42,473 bases of DNA. Source: Phyllobacteriaceae bacterium UBA1940 (lineage in GTDB: Bacteria > Pseudomonadota > Alphaproteobacteria > Rhizobiales > Rhizobiaceae). The notes under the pieces were generated by a model. It was not told where the DNA came from, did no database searches, and saw only the letters and a program-made list of their open reading frames with translations. Below are positions 16,364 through 25,745 of this stretch, one piece after another. The stretch is from the NCBI GenBank assembly GCA_002336975.1, contig DDFA01000086.1, positions 1 through 42,473 of the forward strand, written 5' to 3'. Both the position numbers and the translations under genes were made by a program. Numbering within the stretch: the stretch's first letter is position 1; every line of letters starts with the position of its first letter.

Positions 16364-17494
16364 ATGAATTATTACAGCGTCAAATCTTTTATCAAGATGA
16401 CAGTGGCGATGCCTGTTCTGGCGTCGCTTGGCCTCGGCCTGTCCTTATCGTCCGCTTCGGCCGAGACCGCGGCTGAGATCGTGGCGAAGGCGTCGCTGCC
16501 GATCAGTGCGGCGCCGATCGTTCCCGTCGCCAAGAACGCGGTGGATCTCAAAGGCGCCAAGGTTCATTACATTTCGGCCGGCCTTGTATTTCCATTCAGC
16601 CAGCAGGTTCTGAAGGGCGTCCAGGACGCTTCGGCGCTGCTTGGAATGGAGGTCGTCGTCACCGATGCGGCCGGCGATGCGTCGAAGGCGTCGAGTTTCA
16701 TCGATCGCGCCATCGGTCAGAAGGCCTCGGCGATCGTCTTGCAGGGCGTCGATCCCTATACGGTCGAGGCGTCGGTGCGCGACGCAAAGGCGGCGGGCAT
16801 TCCCGTCATTTCCATGGCCGGGCTGCTGTCGGGTCCGATCCCGGCAGACATTGCCGAGGCGGGCGTCGTGGCGAATGTGGCGTTTTCATCCGCCGAGGCC
16901 GGTCGACTGCTGGCCGCCTATGTCGCGGCGAACTCGGCCGCGGACGCGCATGTCGGCGTCATCGGCTCCTCGACCTTCCGCATCGACGGACCTTTCATCG
17001 CGACCTTCGAATCCTCGCTGAAAGAATTCTGCGCAGGGTGCGTGCTCACCAAACAGGACTCGCCGTTGCCGCAATGGCAGACGACCCTGTCGTCGCTGGC
17101 GCGCACCATGGTCACTGTCGACCCCAAGATCACCTATGTCGTGCCGATCGTGGATGCGATGGCGCCGACCGTCAAATCGGCCATCGCGGCCGCCGGCGCC
17201 GAGGACCGGGTGAAGATCGCCTCGCACAATGCGTCGCTGCCGGACATGCAGGCCATCGCCAGCAAGACCGACATGGAGGTGGCCAATGTGGGCGTCTCCA
17301 ACGAGCGCCTTGGCTGGGCGACGGTCGACCAGATCGTCCGCCTCAAGAACGGCATCGAGCCAGTCGTCGAGGACCAGCCGTTCCGGATGTTCACGCGGGA
17401 CAATATCGACCAGATCGACCTGAAGACGGAAGGGGCCGACTGGTTCGGCTTCGACTACCGCAAGTTTTACGCCGGGTTGTGGGGCGTCAACTAG
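16364..17494 (+). CDS. Sugar-type ABC transporter substrate-binding protein (module 1)
   Basis: A 376-residue periplasmic type I binding protein of the RbsB-like class (Peripla_BP_4). The signal peptide runs to about ASAETA (~33). The core begins GAKVHYISAGLVFPFSQQVL, followed by the typical DAAGDASKASSFIDRAIGQK and the second-lobe start DAHVGVIGSSTF. The ATG follows GGGGA. It opens the module 1 operon, with hyuA, hyuB, amidohydrolase, permease and ATPase downstream. A GC-rich hairpin right after the stop probably sets it above the other genes. Despite the family name, the ligand is likely related to the HyuAB substrate, but this is inference. Confidence 0.9.
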   Translation: MNYYSVKSFIKMTVAMPVLASLGLGLSLSSASAETAAEIVAKASLPISAAPIVPVAKNAVDLKGAKVHYISAGLVFPFSQQVLKGVQDASALLGMEVVVTDAAGDASKASSFIDRAIGQKASAIVLQGVDPYTVEASVRDAKAAGIPVISMAGLLSGPIPADIAEAGVVANVAFSSAEAGRLLAAYVAANSAADAHVGVIGSSTFRIDGPFIATFESSLKEFCAGCVLTKQDSPLPQWQTTLSSLARTMVTVDPKITYVVPIVDAMAPTVKSAIAAAGAEDRVKIASHNASLPDMQAIASKTDMEVANVGVSNERLGWATVDQIVRLKNGIEPVVEDQPFRMFTRDNIDQIDLKTEGADWFGFDYRKFYAGLWGVN

Positions 17495-17507
17495 TCGCCG
17501 TCCCTGC

Positions 17508-17531
17508 GCGGGAGCGGCGCGCCGCTCCCGC
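17508..17531 (+). other. GC hairpin between binding protein and hyuA (module 1)
   Basis: A 24-nt perfect palindrome, GCGGGAGCGGCG followed by its complement, starts 13 nt after the binding-protein stop. No T-run follows. Such a hairpin can stabilise the upstream mRNA 3' end or cause partial termination, giving more binding protein than downstream products. An analogous hairpin occupies the same place in module 2 (29343-29365). Confidence 0.65.
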
Positions 17532-17615
17532 CGTCAACGCTATCGATCGATTTCACCGGACTACAAGCGATACGGCACGCGCCGGCCGCGTTGTTTCGCT
17601 GACGGGAGAACCTTC

Positions 17616-19727
17616 ATGACGTCCGATTCCGACAACAACTCCAGGCCGGCAAAGGCGCGGATCAGGGCTGCGACAGACGTCGGCGGAACCTTCACCGACC
17701 TGGTCTACTACAGTGTCGATCCCGTCACCGGCGAGGCCGGCCAGGTGCGCATCGAAAAATCGGGAACGACGCCGCCGCATTTCGAGAAGGGCGTGGAGGA
17801 TGTCCTGGGCCGCGCCGGCGTCGATCCCATCAGCCTCGAGGCGTTCGTGCACGGCAGCACCGTGGTCATCAACGACATCACCGAACGCAAGGGCGTCAAG
17901 GTTGCGCTGATCACGACCGCCGGCTTCCGCGATGTGCTCGAGATCGGACGGGGAAATCGTCCCGACCTGTTCAATTTCAATTTCCAGAAGCCGAAGCCGT
18001 TCGTCGAGCGCTACCTCCGCTTCGAACTCGACGAGCGGACCAATCACAAGGGCGAGATCCAGAAACCGGTGCATGCGGCGGAGTTGGAGCCGCTTCTGGC
18101 GCAGATGCGCGCCGACGGGGTCCAGGCGATCGCCATCTCGTTCCTGCATGCCTATCTCAACCCGGAAAACGAACAGAAGGCCGTCGCCGAGATCAAGCGA
18201 CTGTGGCCCCAGATATCCGTCGTCGCGTCACATGAACTGAGCCGGGAATGGGGCGAATACGAGCGGACCAACACCGCCGTACTGGCGGCCTACGTTCACC
18301 CGAAAGTCAGCCGCTATCTGAGCACGCTCGAAAGCCGCATGCGGCCGCCGGGCGGCGCGACGTCGTTTTACGTCATGCAGTCGAATGGCGGCGTTGCGAC
18401 GGTCGCCGCCGCGCAGCGCAATCCCCTTTCGATCATGGAGTCCGGCCCTGCCGGTGGCATCAAGGCCGCCGCCTTCGTCGGTCGGCAGATCGGCGTCAAC
18501 AACATCCTGGCGCTCGATATCGGCGGGACCACCGCCAAGTGCGCCCTGATCCACAATGGCGACGTCAACGTCACCACCGAATATCACATCGAGCGGACAA
18601 GGAAGTTCCCAGGATATCCGATCCGCACGCCGGTCGTTGATATCGTCGAGATTGGAACCGGCGGCGGCAGCATCTCCTGGTTCGATGACGGCGGCAAGCT
18701 GCACGTCGGCCCGCAATCGGCGGGCGCCGTTCCTGGGCCGGCCGCCTACGGAAAGGGCGGCGGCAACATGACGACGACGGATGCGCACCTTGTCCTTGGC
18801 GTCATCGACCCCGCAAATTTCCTCGGCGGCGAGGTCGTGCCCGACGCCGCCGCAATCGAGGCGGCGAGCAAGCCGCTTTGCGACCGTTTGGGCGTCTCAA
18901 AACAGGAACTGGCGCGCGGCATCGTGAAGATCGCCAATGCAAACATGACCAATGCGCTGCGCCAGGTGTCCAGCAACAAGGGTTACGACCCGCGCGACTT
19001 CGTGCTGATGGCGTTCGGCGGCGGCGGGCCGATGCATGCCGTGGCCCTGGCCGAGGAACTGCAGATTTCGCACGTCATCGTTCCCGCCAACTCGTCGGTG
19101 TTCGCGGCGTGGGGGATGCTGCTGACCGATCTGCGCCGGGACTATGTGAAGACCGACTATCTGGCATTCGGCGACGGTGCGGCGTCGAAAATCGCCGAGG
19201 CGTTTGCCGAGTTGAAGTTGCTCGCACACGACGATTTCGAAAGCGACCGCACCGGCATTTCCCTGTCCAGCATTCAGTACGACCACCGGCTGCGCATGCG
19301 ATATGCCGGCCAGGAGCATTCGGTCGAGGTCGCGGCCGTCGTCGATGCGAATGGCGCAATCGCGGTGGAACGGCTCGTCGACGACTTCCACCGGACCTAC
19401 GAACAGCATTTCAGCTATCGCCTGCCCGCTGCGATCGAGATCGTCGGCTTCCATCTGGTGGCGACGCTGCCGGTGGAGAAGCCGCCGCTGCCGCGACGCG
19501 AAGGAACCGGCGCGTCGGCGCAGTTGCGCAAGCGCGCGGTCGATTTCGGCCGGGGCGCCATCGAGGACGTTCCGGTGTTCGATGGGCGCGCGCTGGCGCC
19601 GGGGCAAGCGTCCGGGCTCGCCGGACCCGTCGTGATCCAGGAGCCGACCGTCACATTGCCCGTACCGGCCGGCTACGCCGTCTCGGTCGACGATTTCGGC
19701 AACTACCACATTCGCGCGATACGCTGA
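17616..19727 (+). CDS. HyuA: hydantoinase/oxoprolinase alpha-type subunit (module 1)
   Basis: A 703-residue subunit of the ATP-dependent hydantoinase/5-oxoprolinase family, which opens cyclic amides and, in relatives, carboxylates ketones. The N-terminal Hydant_A_N domain has the nucleotide-binding DVGGTFTDLVYY (~21-32). The central hydantoinase_A domain has a second phosphate loop (LALDIGGTTAKCAL, ~295). A C-terminal domain follows (about 500-700). The ATG follows GGGAG. hyuB starts 11 nt after its stop, so the two form a complex. Relatives include N-methylhydantoinase, caprolactamase and acetophenone carboxylase; sequence alone does not choose between them. Confidence 0.92.
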   Translation: MTSDSDNNSRPAKARIRAATDVGGTFTDLVYYSVDPVTGEAGQVRIEKSGTTPPHFEKGVEDVLGRAGVDPISLEAFVHGSTVVINDITERKGVKVALITTAGFRDVLEIGRGNRPDLFNFNFQKPKPFVERYLRFELDERTNHKGEIQKPVHAAELEPLLAQMRADGVQAIAISFLHAYLNPENEQKAVAEIKRLWPQISVVASHELSREWGEYERTNTAVLAAYVHPKVSRYLSTLESRMRPPGGATSFYVMQSNGGVATVAAAQRNPLSIMESGPAGGIKAAAFVGRQIGVNNILALDIGGTTAKCALIHNGDVNVTTEYHIERTRKFPGYPIRTPVVDIVEIGTGGGSISWFDDGGKLHVGPQSAGAVPGPAAYGKGGGNMTTTDAHLVLGVIDPANFLGGEVVPDAAAIEAASKPLCDRLGVSKQELARGIVKIANANMTNALRQVSSNKGYDPRDFVLMAFGGGGPMHAVALAEELQISHVIVPANSSVFAAWGMLLTDLRRDYVKTDYLAFGDGAASKIAEAFAELKLLAHDDFESDRTGISLSSIQYDHRLRMRYAGQEHSVEVAAVVDANGAIAVERLVDDFHRTYEQHFSYRLPAAIEIVGFHLVATLPVEKPPLPRREGTGASAQLRKRAVDFGRGAIEDVPVFDGRALAPGQASGLAGPVVIQEPTVTLPVPAGYAVSVDDFGNYHIRAIR

Positions 19728-19738
19728 GGGAGGCCGCA

Positions 19739-21406
19739 ATGGACTATTTTACCAGAGAGGTCATCCGCGACGCGCTCGTCGACATCGGTGACATGATGTT
19801 CAACGCCATGGTTCGCACCTCCATGAGCCCGATCGTCTACGAGGCCAAGGATTTCGCCGTCGGCGCCACCAACGCCGGCGGTGAGCTGCTTGCGCAGGGC
19901 AACGGCCTGGCGGCTTTCCTCGCCACGCTGGACAGCGCCGTGACGGGAACCATCGAGCACTGGAAGGGTCGCGGGGCGATCAATCCGGGTGATGTGTTCA
20001 TCTCCAATAGCCCCTATGAGGGCGGCGGCACGCATCTGTCGGATGTGAGCATCATCCTGCCGGTGTTCTTCGAGGGCGAACTGGTTGCCTGGACCGTCAA
20101 CAAGGCGCACTGGATCGACATTGGAGGCACCAATGCCGGCAGCGTCGCCACCAACGCCACCAGCATCTACCAGGAAGGCCTGCATCTGCGCTTCCTGAAA
20201 GTGCTGGACCGCGGACAGCCCAACGACGCGATCTTCCAGTTCATTCGCGACAATGTCCGGCTGCCCGAAAACGCCATCGGCGACATGCAGGCCGGCATCG
20301 CCGCCGCGCGGGTCGGCGAACGCCGCCTGCTCGAACTGTTCACGAAATACGGCACGTCGGACGTCCTCGAAACGATGGATGCGCTCTTGGAATACGGGCG
20401 CGTCATGACGCAGAAGGCGCTCGCCGCGCTGCCGCACGGCACATATGAGGCCGAGGACGTGCTTGAAGATGACGGGCTCGGCACCGGGCCGCTGGTCTTG
20501 CGCGTGAAGGTGACGGTAACGGCCGAAAAGGTGATCGCCGATTTCACCGGCACCAGCGCGCAGATGCCCGGCCCGGTCAACTGCAGCTACGCCTGCCTGG
20601 TCACGGCGGCGCGCTGCATTCTCAAATCGATCACCAATCCGGACGTCATGGCGAATGGCGGATCGTTTCAGCCGCTCGAGGTGATCGCGCCGGAAGGCTC
20701 AGCCGTCAACGCGACCGCGCCTGCGCCGGTCTCGGTCTACTACGAGACGCTGGTCGCAGCGATGGACGTGATGTGGAAGGCGCTGGCGCCGGTCCTCGCC
20801 GACCGTCTGCCGGCGGGCCACATGCGCACCGTCAGCGGCAACTACATCAGCGGTCCCCACGCCGACACCGGCAATTTCATCATTCTCGGGCAGCCGCTCG
20901 CCGGGGGCTGGGGCGCCACGTCGGAACGCGACGGCGACCACGGTCAATTCAGCTGCGGCAATGGCGACACTTTCAACATACCGATCGAGCTGACCGAGGC
21001 GCGGTTCGGGGTGAAGGTTCACCGCTACGCATTCCACAACGAGGACGGCGGCATGGGCCGTCATCTCGGCGGCAAGGGCATGGTGCTCGAATACGAGGTG
21101 CGCGGACCGGAACTGTTCGTGACCTATATGGCGACCCGCACGGAACGGCGTCCCTGGGCGGTCGACGGGGGGCAGGAAGGCTCGACCAACTACATGGAGA
21201 TCGTCTCCCCGTCGGGCGTAAGCCGCCGCCTCGAGATGTGCACCAATGAACGCGTCGTGCGCGGCGAGATCATCAGGCTCGTCACAGCGACCGGCGGCGG
21301 CAACGGGGATCCGAAGCTGAGACCGGCGGAACAGGTCGCCCGCGACATCAGGAACGGCTTTGTGACGCCTGAGCAGGCGCAACGCCACTTTGGCGTCGGC
21401 GCATAG
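19739..21406 (+). CDS. HyuB: hydantoinase/oxoprolinase beta-type subunit (module 1)
   Basis: A 555-residue Hydantoinase_B subunit, partner of HyuA. Diagnostic stretches are VRTSMSPIVYEAKDFAVGAT, NPGDVFISNSPYEGGGTHLS, NKAHWIDIGG and, near the end, ATGGGNGDP. The His and Asp residues in THLSDVSII and KAHWIDIG match conserved positions of the family. The ATG at 19739 follows GAGGGAGG and begins at the canonical N-terminus. The same frame is open far upstream inside hyuA, but that part is a shadow. The next gene starts within 2 nt of its stop. Confidence 0.93.
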   Translation: MDYFTREVIRDALVDIGDMMFNAMVRTSMSPIVYEAKDFAVGATNAGGELLAQGNGLAAFLATLDSAVTGTIEHWKGRGAINPGDVFISNSPYEGGGTHLSDVSIILPVFFEGELVAWTVNKAHWIDIGGTNAGSVATNATSIYQEGLHLRFLKVLDRGQPNDAIFQFIRDNVRLPENAIGDMQAGIAAARVGERRLLELFTKYGTSDVLETMDALLEYGRVMTQKALAALPHGTYEAEDVLEDDGLGTGPLVLRVKVTVTAEKVIADFTGTSAQMPGPVNCSYACLVTAARCILKSITNPDVMANGGSFQPLEVIAPEGSAVNATAPAPVSVYYETLVAAMDVMWKALAPVLADRLPAGHMRTVSGNYISGPHADTGNFIILGQPLAGGWGATSERDGDHGQFSCGNGDTFNIPIELTEARFGVKVHRYAFHNEDGGMGRHLGGKGMVLEYEVRGPELFVTYMATRTERRPWAVDGGQEGSTNYMEIVSPSGVSRRLEMCTNERVVRGEIIRLVTATGGGNGDPKLRPAEQVARDIRNGFVTPEQAQRHFGVGA

Positions 21407-21407
21407 C

Positions 21408-23096
21408 ATGGGCGCGCTGAGAAAGCCGGCGGCGCATACATGCTGCGCGTCGTGCGATTGCCTGCCGCATCCCAAGGCCGTCGCCACGGCGGCCGACGAG
21501 AACGCCAGCGGCCGGTTGCAGGCAGGCGAAGAGGTCATCCACGGCTTCCACCTCATCGGGCTCGATTCGATCGAGACGGCTGAAGAGCGCAGATTCGGCG
21601 AGGGTCCGTTCGATGAACTGATCATCCGCGGCGCCACGATCATCGACGGAACCGGCGCGCCGGCCATCGGCAACGGCGTCGTCGTCGTGCGCGGCAACCG
21701 CATCGTCAGCGTCGAAAACGGCGACGCGGCCGGCATACCGCTCGATTCGAACCACGATGCCGGCCGGCCCGGGGTAAAGGTCATCGACGCCAGGGGCAAA
21801 TACCTGCTGCCGGGCTTCATCGATTGCCACGCCCATATCGGCTACCCGCAGCAGGGCGTGGTCGGCAAGCCGGTCACCGCCGACTATGTGTTCCAGCTCT
21901 GGCTGGCGCATGGGGTGACGACAGTCCGCGACACCGGTTCGCTTAACGGTTTGACCTGGACGCTCGATCACATGCGCAAGAGCGAGCGCAACGAGATCGC
22001 CGCGCCGCGTATCCGGCCGCACGCAGTAGTGCCGTTTCTGGACGCCCGCAAGAAGGTCGACGACGCCCGCGCGCGGGACTGGGTCTTCGAAATCGCCGAG
22101 CGCGGGGCGGTCGGCCTGAAGTTTTTCGGCGCGCATCCGCACACCTTCGACGTCATACTGGACGCGTGCGGGCAAAAAGGGCTGCGCACCGCATTCCACC
22201 ACTCCCAGCAGACGGTGCGGGAACTCAACGCCATCACCTCGGCGCGCAAGGGTTTGACGAGCCTAGAGCACTGGTACGGCCTGCCGGAGTCGATGTTCGA
22301 GGATCGCACCGTCGCCGACTTTTCCGCCGACTACGACTATAATGACGAATATATGCGCTTCTCGCAGGCCGGGCGGCTGTGGAAGCAGGCCGCTACGCCG
22401 TACAGCCAAAAATGGCGCGATGTCCGCGACGAACTGATTGCGCGCGGGCTGACGCTTGTCCCCACCATGACCTGCTACGAGGCGACGCGCGACGTCATGG
22501 CTGCCCGCGAAGCCGAGTGGCATGACGACTACACCTGGCCGACGCTGTGGCGCTACTTCCAGCCGAACCAGAACGTGCACGGCTCGTACTGGTACGACTG
22601 GACGACGGCCAATGAGATCGACTGGAAAGAGAATTACCGGCTCTGGATGTCGTTCATCAACGACTACAAGAACCACGGCGGCCGGGTCGTGGCCGGCAGC
22701 GATTCCGGCTTCATGTACAAGGTCTACGGCTTCGGCTACATCCGGGAACTCGAACTGCTGCAGGAAGCCGGGTTTCATCCGCTCGAGGTGATCCGCAGCG
22801 CCACCAGCCTCGGATCGGAACTCCTCGAAATGGATGACGAGATCGGATCGATCCAGGAAGGCAAGCTGGCCGACATCATCATCCTGGATCACAACCCGAT
22901 GCAGAATCTGAAGACGTTGTACGCGACGGGTTCTCCTTACCTCGATCGGGAGACCAACGAGGTCAGCCGCCGCGGCGGCGTCGTTTGGACGATCAAGGAC
23001 GGCATTGTCTATGACGCGCAACAGCTCAGGGACAATGTCCGGGACATGGTCGAACGCCAGAAGGCGGCCGATCGGGAAGCGGGGCTGCTGGCATGA
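21408..23096 (+). CDS. Metal-dependent amidohydrolase with Cys/His-rich N-terminal extension
   Basis: A 562-residue amidohydrolase-superfamily enzyme (imidazolonepropionase/hydantoinase-like TIM barrel). Metal-site elements are present: HAH in DCHAHIGYP, a lysine in VGLKFFG that may be carboxylated, His in FHHSQ and SLEHWYG, and Asp in AGSDSGF. The small beta domain begins DELIIRGATIIDGTGAP near residue 66. The first ~60 residues are an extension carrying HTCCASCDCLPH (~10-21), a possible metal-binding cluster not usual for the family. The ATG overlaps the end of hyuB; a TTG at 21390 is an alternative. No strong ribosome site is visible, so it may rely on translational coupling. It probably processes the HyuAB substrate or product. 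Confidence 0.85.
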   Translation: MGALRKPAAHTCCASCDCLPHPKAVATAADENASGRLQAGEEVIHGFHLIGLDSIETAEERRFGEGPFDELIIRGATIIDGTGAPAIGNGVVVVRGNRIVSVENGDAAGIPLDSNHDAGRPGVKVIDARGKYLLPGFIDCHAHIGYPQQGVVGKPVTADYVFQLWLAHGVTTVRDTGSLNGLTWTLDHMRKSERNEIAAPRIRPHAVVPFLDARKKVDDARARDWVFEIAERGAVGLKFFGAHPHTFDVILDACGQKGLRTAFHHSQQTVRELNAITSARKGLTSLEHWYGLPESMFEDRTVADFSADYDYNDEYMRFSQAGRLWKQAATPYSQKWRDVRDELIARGLTLVPTMTCYEATRDVMAAREAEWHDDYTWPTLWRYFQPNQNVHGSYWYDWTTANEIDWKENYRLWMSFINDYKNHGGRVVAGSDSGFMYKVYGFGYIRELELLQEAGFHPLEVIRSATSLGSELLEMDDEIGSIQEGKLADIIILDHNPMQNLKTLYATGSPYLDRETNEVSRRGGVVWTIKDGIVYDAQQLRDNVRDMVERQKAADREAGLLA

Positions 23097-23151
23097 GGAT
23101 GAAGACGGTGACCGCTCAGGTCAAATGTGAGCAGCGCGCCGGAGACGAAGC

Positions 23152-24174
23152 GTGAACGGCTCCGGTTCGAAGTCGCCCGGCCCGGCCCGGGACTCGACTG
23201 CCGCCGCGCCGCTGCCCGCAAGCCGGCGCTTCGACGCGGGAGAGTTCGTCAACCGTTACGGGCTGGTCTGCGCCTGGATGCTGCTGATCGCCGGCTTCTC
23301 GATCGCCAGCCCGGACATCTTCATGAGCTGGGCGAATTTCACCAACATCTTTGGGTCGCAGGCGATCCTCGTCGTGCTGACGATGGGCATGATCGCGCCG
23401 CTGATCGTCGGCGAGTTCGACCTGTCGATGGCCGGATTGGTCTCGGTCTGTCTCATGTTGATCGGCGTGCTCAATGTCCAGCATGGCTGGCCGATCGGCT
23501 GGGTCGTCCTGGCGGTTGTGGGCGTATCCGTGCTGGTCGGGGCCGTGAACGCCTTCACGATTGTCCGCATCGGTGTCAATTCACTGGTGGCGACGCTGGG
23601 CATGGGCACGCTGCTGATGGGCGCCGCCTACGGGATCAGCGGACTGAGCATCGTCGGACTTGCGTCGGAACTGACTGCATTCGCCCGCACCCGGGTGTTC
23701 GGCATCCAGGCGGCGTTCTACTACGGCCTCGCGCTCACCATCGTCTGGTGGTACGTCCAGCGCTGGACGCCTCTTGGCCGAAACCTGCTGTTCACCGGCG
23801 CCAACCGCCAGGTGGCGCGGCTGTCGGGCGTGCCCGTCGACCGATTGCGCGCCGGTTCGCTGATGACGTCGAGCCTTGTCAGCGGTTTTGCCGCCATACT
23901 GCTCGCAGGCGTGCTGGGGTCGGCTGACCCGAGCGCCGCCAGCGGCTTTCTGCTGCCGCCCTTTGCCGCGGCGTTTCTCGGCGCGACCGCAATCAGTCCG
24001 GGGCGCTTCAATCCATGGGGCGCATTCATCGCCGTCTATTTCCTCGTCACCGGCATCGTCGGCCTTCAGATCCTCGGCTTCTCCGGCTGGATCGAGCAGG
24101 TCTTCTACGGCGGCGCCCTGGTGCTCGCGGTGACACTGTCGAGGATCGCCGCCGACAGGCTGCGCGGGAGTTAG
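23152..24174 (+). CDS. ABC transporter permease, RbsC family (module 1)
   Basis: A 340-residue inner-membrane permease (BPD_transp_2 family) with about 8-10 hydrophobic segments after a ~45-residue polar N-terminus. The loop GEFDLSMAGLVSVCLMLIGV corresponds to the family's conserved GGIDLSVG region, and VNSLVATLGMGTLL is typical. The GTG start follows GGAGA. It works with the ATPase starting 6 nt downstream and the binding protein at 16364. It is the only permease of module 1, so it would act as a homodimer. Confidence 0.9.
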   Translation: MNGSGSKSPGPARDSTAAAPLPASRRFDAGEFVNRYGLVCAWMLLIAGFSIASPDIFMSWANFTNIFGSQAILVVLTMGMIAPLIVGEFDLSMAGLVSVCLMLIGVLNVQHGWPIGWVVLAVVGVSVLVGAVNAFTIVRIGVNSLVATLGMGTLLMGAAYGISGLSIVGLASELTAFARTRVFGIQAAFYYGLALTIVWWYVQRWTPLGRNLLFTGANRQVARLSGVPVDRLRAGSLMTSSLVSGFAAILLAGVLGSADPSAASGFLLPPFAAAFLGATAISPGRFNPWGAFIAVYFLVTGIVGLQILGFSGWIEQVFYGGALVLAVTLSRIAADRLRGS

Positions 24175-24179
24175 CCAAC

Positions 24180-25718
24180 ATGGCGGCGCCGTCTCGACCA
24201 ACTGTCCTGTCGCTGCGGAACATCTCGAAGTCGTTCGGATCGCGCAGGGTGATCGACGACGTCGACCTCGATGTGGAGAGCGGTGAGGTTCACGCCCTGC
24301 TCGGACAGAACGGATCGGGCAAGTCGACGCTGATCAAGATCCTGTCGGGCGTTTATGAACCCGACCCGGCCGGCGGCGGCCCCTTCATGAGCCTGCGCGG
24401 CGAAGCCCTCGCGCTGCCGCTTGATCCGAGCGAAGCCGTGGCCGCGGGCATTGTCGCCGTGCACCAGGACCTAGCCCTGGTCGGCGAAGCGACCGTTCTC
24501 GAAAATCTCAGGATCGGCCGGTTCGCGACCAAGCCGGGCTGGCGGATCGACTGGCGACGCGAAAGGCAGGCGGCGGCGTCCGCCCTCGCCGCGTTCGGCA
24601 TCGACGCCTCACCTGACCGGAGGACCATCGATCTGGACGAGGTTGACCGGGCGATGCTGGCGATCCTGCGGGGGTTGCAGGGTCTACCCGGCGACAGACC
24701 CGGAATCCTCGTCCTGGACGAGCCGACCGCGCATCTGCCGCGTGATGGCGTCGAGCGCGTCTTTGCCGCGATCCGGCGCGTCGCCGCAGACGGTCACGGC
24801 GTCATGCTGGTGACCCACCGCCTCGATGAAGTGATGGCCATCACCGATCGCGTTTCGGTCATCCGCGACGGCAGAATCCGCTACGTCGCCGCCACCAGGG
24901 ACTCGACGGAACGCGCGCTGGTGAACGCCATCCTGGGGTTCGAACTCGGCGATCTCTACCCGCAACGCGAGGAGGCCCGGGGTGATGTGGCGCTGGTTGC
25001 CAACGGCCTGTCCGGGCGGCGGGTCAGCGAACTTTCGCTGACGGCGCACAGAGGGGAAATTCTCGGCGTCACCGGGCTGGTCGGGGCCGGCCAGGAGGAA
25101 GCGCCCTATCTGATTTTCGGCGGTCGCCAGGGGGGCGGTTCGATCGCCGTCGGCGACGCCGCGATCCCGCAGCGCGAGATGACGCCGGCGCGCGCCATCG
25201 AGGCCGGAATTGCGCTTCTGCCGGCCGACCGGCGCGAAGCGTCCGGGATCGGCGCGCTTTCGGTGCGCGAGAACGTCAGTTTCCCGGCGCTCCGCCGCTT
25301 CTTCAGGCGAGGGGCCCTCGACGAGGGTTCCGAGCGCACGCACGTTCAGCAGTTGCTGGGCACGTTCGACGTCCGGCCGCGCGATCCGGAGTTACTATTG
25401 TCGTCCCTCAGCGGCGGCAACCAGCAGAAGGCGCTGCTGGCGAAGTGGTTCCAAACCAGGCCGAAAGTGCTTTTGCTGCATGAGCCGACGCATGGAATCG
25501 ACATCGGTTCCCGCCGCACCATCTTCAAGCTCATCCGCGAAGCGGCCGACGCCGGATCCGCGATCATCCTGTTCAGCGCCGAATATGCCGACCTCGCGCA
25601 TCTGTGCAATCGCGTCATCGTCATGCAACATGGGCGCCAGGTGGCGGAGTTGAACGGCGCATCGCTGAGTGAGGAGCGCATCATTGCGACATGCATGATG
25701 AACGAACCGGCCACGTGA
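24180..25718 (+). CDS. ABC transporter ATPase, two-domain sugar type (module 1)
   Basis: A 512-residue RbsA-like protein with two nucleotide-binding domains (about 8-250 and 262-505). Domain 1 has Walker A GQNGSGKST and Walker B ILVLDEPT but an eroded signature (IDLDEVDRAMLAI in place of LSxxQQ). Domain 2 has a good signature (LSGGNQQKALLAKW), no Walker A GKS (GLVGAGQEEAPY, normal for the family) and Walker B LLLHEPT with His for Asp. The intact parts fall in one composite ATP site and the lost parts in the other. The ATG at 24180 lies 6 nt after the permease stop. A long in-frame extension inside the permease gene is rejected. It converges with the GAF gene. Confidence 0.92.
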   Translation: MAAPSRPTVLSLRNISKSFGSRRVIDDVDLDVESGEVHALLGQNGSGKSTLIKILSGVYEPDPAGGGPFMSLRGEALALPLDPSEAVAAGIVAVHQDLALVGEATVLENLRIGRFATKPGWRIDWRRERQAAASALAAFGIDASPDRRTIDLDEVDRAMLAILRGLQGLPGDRPGILVLDEPTAHLPRDGVERVFAAIRRVAADGHGVMLVTHRLDEVMAITDRVSVIRDGRIRYVAATRDSTERALVNAILGFELGDLYPQREEARGDVALVANGLSGRRVSELSLTAHRGEILGVTGLVGAGQEEAPYLIFGGRQGGGSIAVGDAAIPQREMTPARAIEAGIALLPADRREASGIGALSVRENVSFPALRRFFRRGALDEGSERTHVQQLLGTFDVRPRDPELLLSSLSGGNQQKALLAKWFQTRPKVLLLHEPTHGIDIGSRRTIFKLIREAADAGSAIILFSAEYADLAHLCNRVIVMQHGRQVAELNGASLSEERIIATCMMNEPAT

Positions 25719-25745
25719 CGCGCGGCCGATCGGCCTGCCGGCTAT

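Noticed and set aside
25724..25735. GGCCGATCGGCC palindrome between the convergent module 1 ATPase and GAF genes
   Set aside because: Only 12 bp with no loop and no T-run; common by chance in this GC-rich sequence, so not called a terminator.
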